From positions 1 through 12,418 of the forward strand of contig CAZRDB010000151.1 in assembly GCA_964598695.1 (NCBI GenBank): a stretch of 12,418 nucleotides of DNA, written 5' to 3'. The DNA comes from CAZRDB01 sp964598695 (GTDB lineage: Bacteria > Armatimonadota > Zipacnadia > UBA1398). Shown here in pieces: positions 1 through 6,905 of this stretch (the first letter of the stretch is position 1; the number at the start of each line of letters is the position of its first letter). The position numbers and the translations under genes were made by a program. The notes under the pieces were generated by a model, which was given only the letters and a program-made list of their open reading frames with translations, searched no databases and had not been told where the DNA came from.

Positions 1-447
1 CGCCGCTTCTGGATCCGTGTGCCGAAGGGCGGCCACATCACGATCTTCGACCGCTCCTGGTACGAACGGGTGATGGTGGAGCGCGTCGAGGGATTCTGCT
101 CCGAGGGGGAGTGGCGGCGCGCGTACCAGGAGATCAACGAGTTCGAGGCGAGCCTCGCCTCCTACGGCACCGCGATCATCAAGTTCTGGATCCACATCAG
201 CCCCGAGGAGCAGCTCCGGCGCTTCGAGGACCGGATGAACACCGAGTCCAAGCGGTGGAAGATCACCGACGAGGACTGGCGCAACCGCGAGAAGTGGCCG
301 GCCTACTACGCGGCGGTGGGAGAGATGATCCAGCGGACCAGCACCTCGTACGCGCCCTGGACCATCATCGAGGGCGAGGACAAGCTCTGGGCGCGCGTGA
401 AGGCGCTCCGCGTCGCGGCCGACCGCATGGAAGCCGCCCTCGACTGA
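1..447 (+). CDS. ppk2: PPK2-family polyphosphate kinase / polyphosphate:AMP phosphotransferase, C-terminal part (5' end outside window)
   Basis: The enzyme moves phosphate between inorganic polyphosphate and nucleotides (AMP to ADP, or NDP to NTP) in the cytoplasm. The frame is open from base 1 and 149 codons including the stop are present. Visible motifs are the Walker B block IFDRSWYERV (about residues 15-24 of the fragment) followed by VERVEGF, then KFWIHISPEEQLRRF and the lid segment RWKITDEDWRNREKW. The tail RTSTSYAPWTIIEG is typical of the family's C-terminal end. The Walker A loop (GxDxxGK) lies upstream of the window, so the gene is cut by the edge rather than broken; a GTG at 19 is internal. 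The match looks closest to the C-terminal domain of Pap-type (class II/III) enzymes, but one-domain and two-domain forms cannot be separated here. It ends 35 bases from the convergent amidohydrolase. Confidence 0.93.
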   Translation, partial: RRFWIRVPKGGHITIFDRSWYERVMVERVEGFCSEGEWRRAYQEINEFEASLASYGTAIIKFWIHISPEEQLRRFEDRMNTESKRWKITDEDWRNREKWPAYYAAVGEMIQRTSTSYAPWTIIEGEDKLWARVKALRVAADRMEAALD

Positions 448-482
448 GGCCGGACAGGCATTGCGCAGCCACTGAGAGCCCG

Positions 483-1748
483 CTACGCGCCGAGCCCCCG
501 CTCCGCCAGGATCGCCGGCACCTGGGGGTAGCAGCGCTGCGGGTTCTCCCACAGCCACAGGCGCGCGATCTCGAGCGCACGCTCCTCGGTCAGCTCGCCG
601 CGCTCGATCCGCGCCGCGAAGACCTCCGCGAAGTCCTGGCGGGCGAGCCACAGATGGCCGACGACCTTCTCGACCGGCAGACCGAAGTCGCCACCGAATC
701 CGAGGATCTTGTTGACCGGCAGGAGGTCGAGCCACTCGTCGAGGAGGGAGACGGTCATCCTCGGTGAGATGATGTGGCACCAGGCGAGGTTGAGGTACAC
801 ATTCGGGAAGTTCTTGCCGATGACGGCCGTCTCGCGCACCCAGGGCATCCCGGCGTGGTAGATGTCGAACCGGACGCCCGGGTGGCGCTCGAGCACGGGG
901 ATCAGGTGGGTGGGGTTGAGGGTGCGGAAGTCGCCCCACATACCGGTATGGCAGGCGACCGTCAGATCGTGGCGCCCGGCGGCCGCGAACGCGCGGTCCA
1001 GCAGGTAGGCCCGCAGCGGGCTCCAGCCGGGGACGGGGCCGCCCTGGCCGGTCCGCAAGGCCTCGAACTGGCTGAGCGCCTCGGCGCGGTTCGGCTGCGT
1101 CTCGCCGAAGGCGAACAGCTTCACGCCGATCGCGCCCTCCGCCTTCCACCGCGCGATGTGACGGTCGACGACATCGACGAAGTCATCGAGGGTGTTGGGC
1201 ACGACGCCCACGGCCGCGCCATGCCGCTGGACGTCGTCCCAGGTCGAGACGTCCGTGACATCGTGCAGCCACATGAGCGGCACGAGGAGATCGCCGCCCA
1301 CCGCGGTGTGGCCGCACTGGGTGAGCGCAAGCCGGATGTTGCACCGGTCGTGCACCACGCGGCGGTAGAGTCCCGGGGTGTTGTGCTCCCGCAGGCGCGC
1401 GGTGACCTCGGCGTGGTTCGCGTCGTTCACGTCGTCGAACCCGAACAGCTCGCGCGCGGCGATGAGCCCGGCGCGCGCGTAGCTCCCGAGCTTGACGTGC
1501 GGCAGCCACGGCGCGAGGAGGCCCCAGCGGACGTCGGCCGGGAGCGAGTAGTCGCACATCCGGTCGAAGTCGTGCGGGGGCATGCCGGCGGCCAGCAGGT
1601 CGCTGCGGCAGTAGTGGCTGAACAACAGCGTCGCGTCGACCTCGAGCGCGACCCGGTTCTCCTCCGGGCCGAGGTGCTCGTGACAGTCGACGACCGGGAC
1701 CTCCGAGATCGCCGCGAACAGCCGGGACTTCAGCTCCGACGGACCCAC
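483..1748 (-). CDS. Amidohydrolase-superfamily metal enzyme (COG2159/uronate-isomerase-like)
   Basis: A 421-residue cytoplasmic TIM-barrel protein without a signal peptide. The superfamily metal-site pattern is visible in order: VDCHEH (His23, His25) at the end of strand 1, Lys210 in GAIGVKLF, His267 in VACHTG, His298 in DIYHAGMPW, and Asp354 in GFGGDFG. The C-terminal stretch ARLWLWENPQRCY resembles the 'N-A-x-R-x-Y' tail of amidohydro_2 and uronate isomerase-like proteins. The GTG start is chosen because GAGGAGG lies 8 bases upstream. It follows the GH51 gene by 28 bases on the same strand, so the two are probably co-transcribed. That context favours a sugar, sugar-acid or aromatic-acid substrate released from plant cell wall, which is inference. 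Superfamily membership is firm; the reaction (hydrolysis, decarboxylation or isomerisation) cannot be read from the sequence. Confidence 0.85.
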   Translation of the reverse strand: MGPSELKSRLFAAISEVPVVDCHEHLGPEENRVALEVDATLLFSHYCRSDLLAAGMPPHDFDRMCDYSLPADVRWGLLAPWLPHVKLGSYARAGLIAARELFGFDDVNDANHAEVTARLREHNTPGLYRRVVHDRCNIRLALTQCGHTAVGGDLLVPLMWLHDVTDVSTWDDVQRHGAAVGVVPNTLDDFVDVVDRHIARWKAEGAIGVKLFAFGETQPNRAEALSQFEALRTGQGGPVPGWSPLRAYLLDRAFAAAGRHDLTVACHTGMWGDFRTLNPTHLIPVLERHPGVRFDIYHAGMPWVRETAVIGKNFPNVYLNLAWCHIISPRMTVSLLDEWLDLLPVNKILGFGGDFGLPVEKVVGHLWLARQDFAEVFAARIERGELTEERALEIARLWLWENPQRCYPQVPAILAERGLGA

Positions 1749-1756
1749 GAACCTCG

Positions 1757-1763
1757 CCTCCTC
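1757..1763 (-). promoter_or_regulatory. Ribosome binding site deciding the GTG start of the amidohydrolase
   Basis: Read on the minus strand, GAGGAGG is followed by 8 bases and then GTG at 1748. This strong, well-spaced Shine-Dalgarno sequence sits in the 28-base gap after the GH51 stop codon. It supports the GTG as the true start. Confidence 0.7.
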
Positions 1764-1776
1764 GACAAGCGGCGCG

Positions 1777-3279
1777 CTAGGCCTTCCTGAGTCGCAGGAC
1801 GTTCCAGGAGGCCGGCGGGAGGTGGGCGGTCAGCCGCCCTCCCTCGATCGACGCCCCGGTCGCGAGCGTGGGCGCCACGTTCTCCTGGTCGCTCTTGGTG
1901 TTCACTGCCTTCAGGTCGTCGCCCGCGAGCACGATCCAGGCGTTCATCGCGAGCTGCGGGAACGCCCGGAGGTCGACCGCGAGCGGGAGGGGCTCCTCGA
2001 GGCTGCGGTTGAGGCAGAAGAGCGTCAGCTCGTCGGTCTCCGGCTGCCAGACGGCCGAGAGGTGCAGCAGGGGCACGCCCTGCCGCTCCTTGCTGTCGTA
2101 CCGCGGCGAGTCGACCAGCGCGCGCAGGGCGATCCCGCGGCCGAAGTGAGAGGCGTGGCGGAATGGATGGAAGATGGTCTGGCGCCACGCCGGGCCGCCC
2201 GCCTCGGTCAGGATCGGGGCGATGACGTTCACGACCTGCGCGATGCAGCCGATCCGGACCCGGTCGGCGTGGTTCATCAGCGTGACCAGCATCCCGCCCA
2301 CCGTGAGCGCGTCCTCGAGCGTGTAGTGGTCCTCGATCAGGTGCGGCGCGACCGACCACGGGGCCGGCTTCTCGGCCGTGTGCGAGTGGTACCAGACGTT
2401 CCACTCGTCGAACGAGAGCATGATCCGCTTCCGCGCCTTGCGCTTGGCCGCGACGGCATCGCAGCAGGCCACGACCTCCTCGATGAAGTCACCCATCTCG
2501 TCGGGCTTGGCGAGGAAGCTCGGTGTGTCGTCACTCGTGTTGCCGTAGTAGGTGTGGATCGAGAGGTACTCGACGTGATCGAAGCACTGGTCGAGGACCT
2601 CGAGTTCCCAGGCGCCGAACGTGTGCATCCCGCGTCCCGAGGAGCCGCAGGCGATCAGCTCGACCGTGGGGTCGGTCCACTTCATCATCTTCGCGGCCTC
2701 GCAGGCGACGCGGCCGTAATCGGTCGCGGTTCGGTGGCAGATCTGCCAGGGGCCGTCCATCTCGTTGCCGAGGCACCACAGCTTGACGCCATGGGGTGTC
2801 TCGTAGCCGTGGCGGCGCCGGAGGTCGCTGAGCGCCGTGCCCGCGGGATGGTTGCAGTACTCCACGAGGGCCTGCGCCTCGGCCGGCCCCCGGGTGCCCA
2901 GGTTCACGGCGAGCATCGGCTCGGAGTCGATCTCCCGGCACCAGTCGACGATCTCGTTCGTGCCGAACTGGTTGGTCTCGGTCGAGTTCCAGGCGAGGTC
3001 GAGCCGCACCGGACGCTCGGATCGCGGGCCGACGCCGTCCTCCCAGCGGTAGCCGCTCACGAAGTTGCCGCCCGGGTAGCGCATGACCGGCATGGCGAGT
3101 TCGCGGACCAGCTCGATCACATCGCGGCGGAATCCGCGCTCGTCGGCGGTCGGGTGGCCGGGCTCGTAGATCCCCTCGTAGATGTGGCGGCCCAGATGCT
3201 CGGCGAAGCCTCCGTAGAGACGAGGGTCGATCGGGGCGATCTCGTAGTCACGGTCGAGAATCACGCGGGCTTCCTGCAT
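1777..3279 (-). CDS. GH51 alpha-L-arabinofuranosidase
   Basis: A 500-residue retaining glycosidase that removes terminal alpha-L-arabinofuranosyl groups from arabinan, arabinoxylan or their oligosaccharides. The N-terminal (beta/alpha)8 barrel carries the GH51 signatures: LYGGFAEHLGRHIYEGIYEP (21-40), MRYPGGNFVSGYRWEDGVGP (66-85), the acid/base in WCLGNEMDGPWQ (Glu173), SIHTYYGN (240-247), and the nucleophile in SFDEWNVWY (Glu292). These positions nearly equal those of the Geobacillus enzyme (175 and 294). The C-terminal beta-sandwich covers roughly 380-500. Length is normal for the family. There is no signal peptide, so it probably acts in the cytoplasm on imported oligosaccharides. The ATG start has GGAGG 8 bases upstream. 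It is the first gene of a two-gene minus-strand unit and is transcribed divergently from the GH127 gene, implying shared control. Family assignment is very sure; polymer preference is not. Confidence 0.97.
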   Translation of the reverse strand: MQEARVILDRDYEIAPIDPRLYGGFAEHLGRHIYEGIYEPGHPTADERGFRRDVIELVRELAMPVMRYPGGNFVSGYRWEDGVGPRSERPVRLDLAWNSTETNQFGTNEIVDWCREIDSEPMLAVNLGTRGPAEAQALVEYCNHPAGTALSDLRRRHGYETPHGVKLWCLGNEMDGPWQICHRTATDYGRVACEAAKMMKWTDPTVELIACGSSGRGMHTFGAWELEVLDQCFDHVEYLSIHTYYGNTSDDTPSFLAKPDEMGDFIEEVVACCDAVAAKRKARKRIMLSFDEWNVWYHSHTAEKPAPWSVAPHLIEDHYTLEDALTVGGMLVTLMNHADRVRIGCIAQVVNVIAPILTEAGGPAWRQTIFHPFRHASHFGRGIALRALVDSPRYDSKERQGVPLLHLSAVWQPETDELTLFCLNRSLEEPLPLAVDLRAFPQLAMNAWIVLAGDDLKAVNTKSDQENVAPTLATGASIEGGRLTAHLPPASWNVLRLRKA

Positions 3280-3498
3280 GGGGAGGTCCTCCTTCGGCGA
3301 GTGCTCGGCTGCACCGCAGATTCGCCCATCGCCGGCGCGATCACCTGCCGGCGGCCGCGCCTTCCTGGCCGTATCGTGCGAGGAGCGGGTATACTCCGGC
3401 GTGGGCCTATGCCCCTCCATCCTCTCACCGTAAGGAGACCGAGGCCGCCCGCCGAGGCGCCGCACTCCTGCCGGAGCCGCCTGGAAGGACTCCCCGCG
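3280..3498. promoter_or_regulatory. Divergent intergenic control region between the GH51 and GH127 genes
   Basis: This 219-base stretch is the only gap over about 40 bases in the window. It must hold the start signals for both arabinosidase units. It contains the GH51 ribosome site inside a perfect 11-base dyad (3282-3292), a short inverted repeat CCGGC/GCCGG around 3332-3352, and a TATACT hexamer at 3390-3395. I see no convincing -35 box, operator with long symmetry, riboswitch or small gene. An ATG at 3409 is in frame with GH127 but would add 30 residues ahead of a good signal peptide. Confidence 0.6.
3390..3395 (+). promoter_or_regulatory. Possible -10 element (TATACT) for the GH127 operon
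   Basis: TATACT is one mismatch from the sigma-70 consensus TATAAT and stands out in sequence of this GC content. It lies about 104 bases ahead of the chosen GH127 start. No recognisable -35 hexamer is found 16-18 bases upstream, and no extended -10 TG is present. The call therefore rests on the hexamer and its location only. Confidence 0.25.
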
Positions 3499-5979
3499 AT
3501 GCTCGCAATCCGCCGACGTGTCCGCTCCGCGGTCGTGCTCGCAGGCCTGGCGCTTGTCCCGCTGGCGATGGCCGCACCCACCATGAGAGCCACCTGCGTC
3601 GACCACCCGACCGCCGGGGAGGCCCGGCCGCACTACGTGGGCAGCCGCCCCCCGCTGCTCGCGAGCCCGTTCCTGAAGCTCCCGATCGGCGCGATCCGCC
3701 CGGGCGGCTGGCTTCTCACCCAGCTCGAGCTGACGCGCGACGGCTACACGGGCCACCTGCAGGAGATCAGCCCCTACCTCAGGCGGGAGGGCAACGCCTG
3801 GCTCGATCCCGAGGGAGAGGGCGGCCACGGTTGGGAGGAGGTCCCCTACTGGCTCAAGGGCTTCGGGGACCTCGGGTACGTGCTCGGTGACGAGCGGATC
3901 ACGACCGACGCCCAGTTCTGGGTCGAGGCGATCCTCGCGAGCCGGGCCGACGACGGCTGGTTCGGGCCCGTCTCGAACCGCACGTCGCTCGACGGCTGCC
4001 CCGACCTGTGGCCAAACATGATCGCGCTCAACTGCCTGCAGTCGTACTACGAGTGGTCGGGCGATGAGCGGGTCATCGACCTGATGGACGCCTACTTCCG
4101 GTGGGAGCTGGAGTTCCCGGAGGAGAAGTTCCTCGTGGGCTACTGGCCGAACGTGCGCCAGGGCGACAACCTCGAGAGCGTCTACTGGCTGTACAACCGC
4201 ACGGGCGCGGCATGGTTGCTCGACTTGGCGGCGAAGATCCACCGCTGCGGCGCGGCGTGGAAGGACGGCGTGGCCAACTGGCACGGCGTCAACATCGCGC
4301 AGGGCTTCCGTGAGCCGGGCGAGTACTACATCCAGTCGCACGACCCGGCCGACCTCGAGCAGGCCGAGGCCAACTACCAGGAGGTCCGACGGCTGTACGG
4401 GCAGGTCCCGGGCGGCATGTACGGTTCCGACGAGAACTGCCGACCGGGCTACGACGACCCGAGGCAGGGGACCGAGACCTGCTCCTTCGTCGAGATGATG
4501 CACAGTTGGCAGATGCTCTACGCCATGACGGGGGACGGCCGGTTCGCCGACCGTTGCGAGGAGATCGCCTTCAACGGCTTCCCCGCCTCCCAGACGGCCG
4601 ACATGCGGGGCCTGCACTACCTCACCAGCCCCAACCAGGTGCAGCTCGACCCGGGCAACAAGGCGCCGGCGATCCAGAACGGCGGCAACATGTTCGCCTA
4701 CGACCCGTACGGCTACCGCTGCTGCCAGCACAACGTCGCGATGGGGTGGCCCTACTACGCCGAGCACCTGTGGATGGCGACGCCGGACGCCGGGCTCGCC
4801 GCCGTGCTCTATGCCTCCAGCGAGGTCACGGCGCGCGTCGGGGCGGGGGAGGGCGTCGTGGTGACCGTCCGGGAGACCACCGGCTATCCGTTCGAAGAGA
4901 CCGTTCGGCTCACGCTGCAGACCCCGGAGCCCGTGGAGTTCCCGCTCTATCTCCGCGTCCCCGGATGGTGCCGCGGGGCGCGGGTGCGCGTCGCCGGCGA
5001 GGCAGCTGCCCTCGAGGCCCGGCCGGGCGCGTGCATCCGCATCGAGAGGCTCTGGGCCGACGGGAACACCGTCCGACTCGAGCTCCCGCAGGAGCTGCGC
5101 GTGACCCGCTGGCCGGGCAACCACGACAGCGCCTCGATCGACCTCGGGCCGCTCACGTTCAGCCTCGAGATCGGCGAGCAGTGGGAGCGCTACGGCGGGA
5201 CGGACACCTGGCCCGCGATGCAGTGTCTCCCGACGACGCCCTGGAACTACGGTCTGGTGCTCGGCCAGGGCCCCACGGCCGGCCTGCGCGTGGAGCGCTC
5301 GGAGGCGCCGCTCGCGGCCCAGCCGTTCAGCCTCGAGACGGCGCCCGTGCGGATCCTCGCCCGCGGCAAGCGGATCCCGGCCTGGCAGCTTCTCCCGAAC
5401 CTCGGCATCGTCGACAACCTCCAGGACAGCCCAGTGCGCTCCGACGAGCCGGTCGAGGAGATCACGTTGGTCCCGATGGGCTGTGCCCGCCTGCGCGTGA
5501 GCCAGTTCCCCGTGATCGGCGAGGGTCCGGACGCCACGGAGTGGGTCGCGCCGAGCCCCAGCCGGCTGGAGGCGAGCCACTGCCTCGAGACCGACAGCGT
5601 CTCGGCGGCGGCCGACGGCATCGAGCCGTCGGACAGCAACGACACCTCGATCCCCCGGATGACCTGGTGGCCTCGGAAGGGCACCGACGAGTGGATCACC
5701 TACCGGTTCGACAAGCCGACCGGTGTGAGCTGGGTGGAGGTCTACTGGTTCGACGACGAGGCCACCGGCGGCTTCTGCCGGACACCGGAGTCGTGGCAGG
5801 TGCAGTACCTCGAGGGCGGAGAGTGGAGGCCGGTCGACGGCGCCGGCGAGTATGGCGTCGCGGCGGATCGGTACAACCACGTGACCTTCTTGCCGTTGAC
5901 GACATCGCAGTTCCGGATCGCCGTGAAGCTGCGCGAGGGCTTCTCGAGCGGCATCCTGGAGATCCACATCGGCCAGTAG
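3499..5979 (+). CDS. Secreted GH127-type beta-L-arabinofuranosidase with C-terminal discoidin-like module
   Basis: An 826-residue protein of the DUF1680/GH127-GH146 group, whose members remove beta-L-arabinofuranosyl residues using a zinc-bound cysteine nucleophile. Residues 1-26 form a signal peptide (basic IRRRVR, hydrophobic VVLAGLALVPLAMA). The (alpha/alpha)6 barrel starts near LPIGAIRPGGWLLTQLELTRD (61-81). Active-site residues match the Bifidobacterium enzyme HypBA1: Glu312 (acid/base position), Glu326 and Cys328 in GTETCSF (zinc), and Cys408-Cys409 in YRCCQHN (nucleophile and zinc). Beta-sandwich domains follow (about 430-690). Residues about 705-826 (TWWPRKGTDEWITYRFD, VEVYWFDD, SGILEIHI) look like an F5/8-type discoidin fold often attached to this family. 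ATG 3499 is preferred over the in-frame ATG 3409 because it gives GAAGGA 9 bases upstream and a clean signal peptide. It is the first gene of a three-gene operon. Strict beta-L-arabinoside specificity is inferred from family. Confidence 0.95.
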   Translation: MLAIRRRVRSAVVLAGLALVPLAMAAPTMRATCVDHPTAGEARPHYVGSRPPLLASPFLKLPIGAIRPGGWLLTQLELTRDGYTGHLQEISPYLRREGNAWLDPEGEGGHGWEEVPYWLKGFGDLGYVLGDERITTDAQFWVEAILASRADDGWFGPVSNRTSLDGCPDLWPNMIALNCLQSYYEWSGDERVIDLMDAYFRWELEFPEEKFLVGYWPNVRQGDNLESVYWLYNRTGAAWLLDLAAKIHRCGAAWKDGVANWHGVNIAQGFREPGEYYIQSHDPADLEQAEANYQEVRRLYGQVPGGMYGSDENCRPGYDDPRQGTETCSFVEMMHSWQMLYAMTGDGRFADRCEEIAFNGFPASQTADMRGLHYLTSPNQVQLDPGNKAPAIQNGGNMFAYDPYGYRCCQHNVAMGWPYYAEHLWMATPDAGLAAVLYASSEVTARVGAGEGVVVTVRETTGYPFEETVRLTLQTPEPVEFPLYLRVPGWCRGARVRVAGEAAALEARPGACIRIERLWADGNTVRLELPQELRVTRWPGNHDSASIDLGPLTFSLEIGEQWERYGGTDTWPAMQCLPTTPWNYGLVLGQGPTAGLRVERSEAPLAAQPFSLETAPVRILARGKRIPAWQLLPNLGIVDNLQDSPVRSDEPVEEITLVPMGCARLRVSQFPVIGEGPDATEWVAPSPSRLEASHCLETDSVSAAADGIEPSDSNDTSIPRMTWWPRKGTDEWITYRFDKPTGVSWVEVYWFDDEATGGFCRTPESWQVQYLEGGEWRPVDGAGEYGVAADRYNHVTFLPLTTSQFRIAVKLREGFSSGILEIHIGQ

Positions 5980-5997
5980 GCTGGGCGGAGGTGCCCC

Positions 5998-6903
5998 ATG
6001 GCGCGTGAGGTACGCTGGGAGCGGATGTTCCCGGACGAGCTGGAGCGGGCGTTCGCGGAGTGCCCGGTGGCTTATCTGCCCTACGGCCTCTGCGAACCGC
6101 ACGGGCCGCAGTGCGCGGTGGGGCTCGACGCGCTGAAGGTCCACGCGATCGCCCGCGAGACGGCTCGCCGCCATGGGGGCATCGTCGCGCCGGTCGACTA
6201 CTGGCACATCCATGAGACCGGTGGCTACGCGACCTGGGCCTGGCGCGAGGTGGGGGAGGTCCCGCGCACCTGGATGACCGCGGTGCCGCCTTGGCAGCAC
6301 TTCCGCAACGTGCTGTACCAGATCCGAGCCGTCGACGCACTCGGGTTCCACGGCGTGATCCTCCTGACAGGCCATTACGGCCCGAACTGGGAGGATCTCA
6401 ACCGGCTGTGCGAGCTGGTCCAGCCCCACGTCGGCGCGCGGCTGTGCTCCCTGCCGGATTTCGAAGCCAACACGCCGGGCTTCGACGGCGACGGCAAGAG
6501 CGGCGGCGACCACGCCGGGAAGGTAGAGACCTCGCTCCTGGCGGCACTCGAGCCCGCGTGCGTCGACCTGACGCGCATCCCCGCCGACGGGGAACCGAGC
6601 CCACGCTGGGCGATGGGCCGCAACGTCCGAGAGACCGACCGGCGGACCGGAGAGCGAATGGTCGAGGACGAGATCCGCTGGCTGGCGGCGAAGGCGGCGG
6701 AGCTGCTCGCCCGGTACGAGCACGAGCGTCCGACCTGCCGGCTCCGCGGCTTCACCGAGGTGGAGGAGCTGTGGGTGAGCGTGATCGTCCCGGTGCTGCC
6801 GGAGTTCCGCACGATGCAGCCCCACTGGGGCGACGAGACCGAGATCCCCGAGGAGAGCGTCTGGCACACCAACTGGCGCTTCGCGGCACCGAGAGGGGTG
6901 TGA
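5998..6903 (+). CDS. Creatininase-family metal-dependent amidohydrolase
   Basis: A 301-residue cytoplasmic protein of the creatininase superfamily (creatinine amidohydrolase, formamide hydrolases of flavin biosynthesis, MftE). Metal-site motifs visible are LPYGLCEPHG (Glu33, His35) with Asp44 in VGLDALK, TGHYGPN around His126, and GGDHAGKVETSLL (Asp171, His172, Glu177). The start is ATG 5998 with GGAGG 6 bases upstream, 18 bases after the GH127 stop. Its stop overlaps or touches the next start, so the three genes are probably one transcript. The block TGHYGPN replaces the usual NGHGGN or creatininase NGHYEN, so creatinine is not indicated as substrate. Members of this family often occur beside glycoside hydrolases in uncultivated bacteria without known role. 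Superfamily placement is firm; the cleaved amide is unknown. An opening or trimming role on an N-acylated or cyclic amide from the degraded polymer is only a guess. Confidence 0.9.
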   Translation: MAREVRWERMFPDELERAFAECPVAYLPYGLCEPHGPQCAVGLDALKVHAIARETARRHGGIVAPVDYWHIHETGGYATWAWREVGEVPRTWMTAVPPWQHFRNVLYQIRAVDALGFHGVILLTGHYGPNWEDLNRLCELVQPHVGARLCSLPDFEANTPGFDGDGKSGGDHAGKVETSLLAALEPACVDLTRIPADGEPSPRWAMGRNVRETDRRTGERMVEDEIRWLAAKAAELLARYEHERPTCRLRGFTEVEELWVSVIVPVLPEFRTMQPHWGDETEIPEESVWHTNWRFAAPRGV

Positions 6904-6905
6904 GT

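Noticed and set aside
448..482. Possible bidirectional terminator between the convergent PPK2 and amidohydrolase genes
   Set aside because: Only 35 bases, with no stable GC stem followed by a T run in either direction.
774..1790. 338-codon plus-strand open frame opposite the amidohydrolase
   Set aside because: It is a mirror of the amidohydrolase codons, rich in Arg/Val/Glu low-complexity, with no ribosome site or motif.
1822..3498. Plus-strand extension of the GH127 frame over the GH51 gene
   Set aside because: It is antisense to GH51, has no homology, and the signal peptide with its ribosome site places the GH127 start at 3499.
1777..6867. A very long minus-strand open frame continuing GH51 upstream through the antisense of GH127 and the creatininase gene
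   Set aside because: Only the part from ATG 3279 has GH51 sequence. The rest is antisense to well-supported genes and is Arg/Ala/Pro/Gly-rich, as expected from third-position GC.
5998..6903. Bona fide creatininase
   Set aside because: The NGHYEN motif of creatininase is replaced by TGHYGPN and no creatinine-pathway genes are near.
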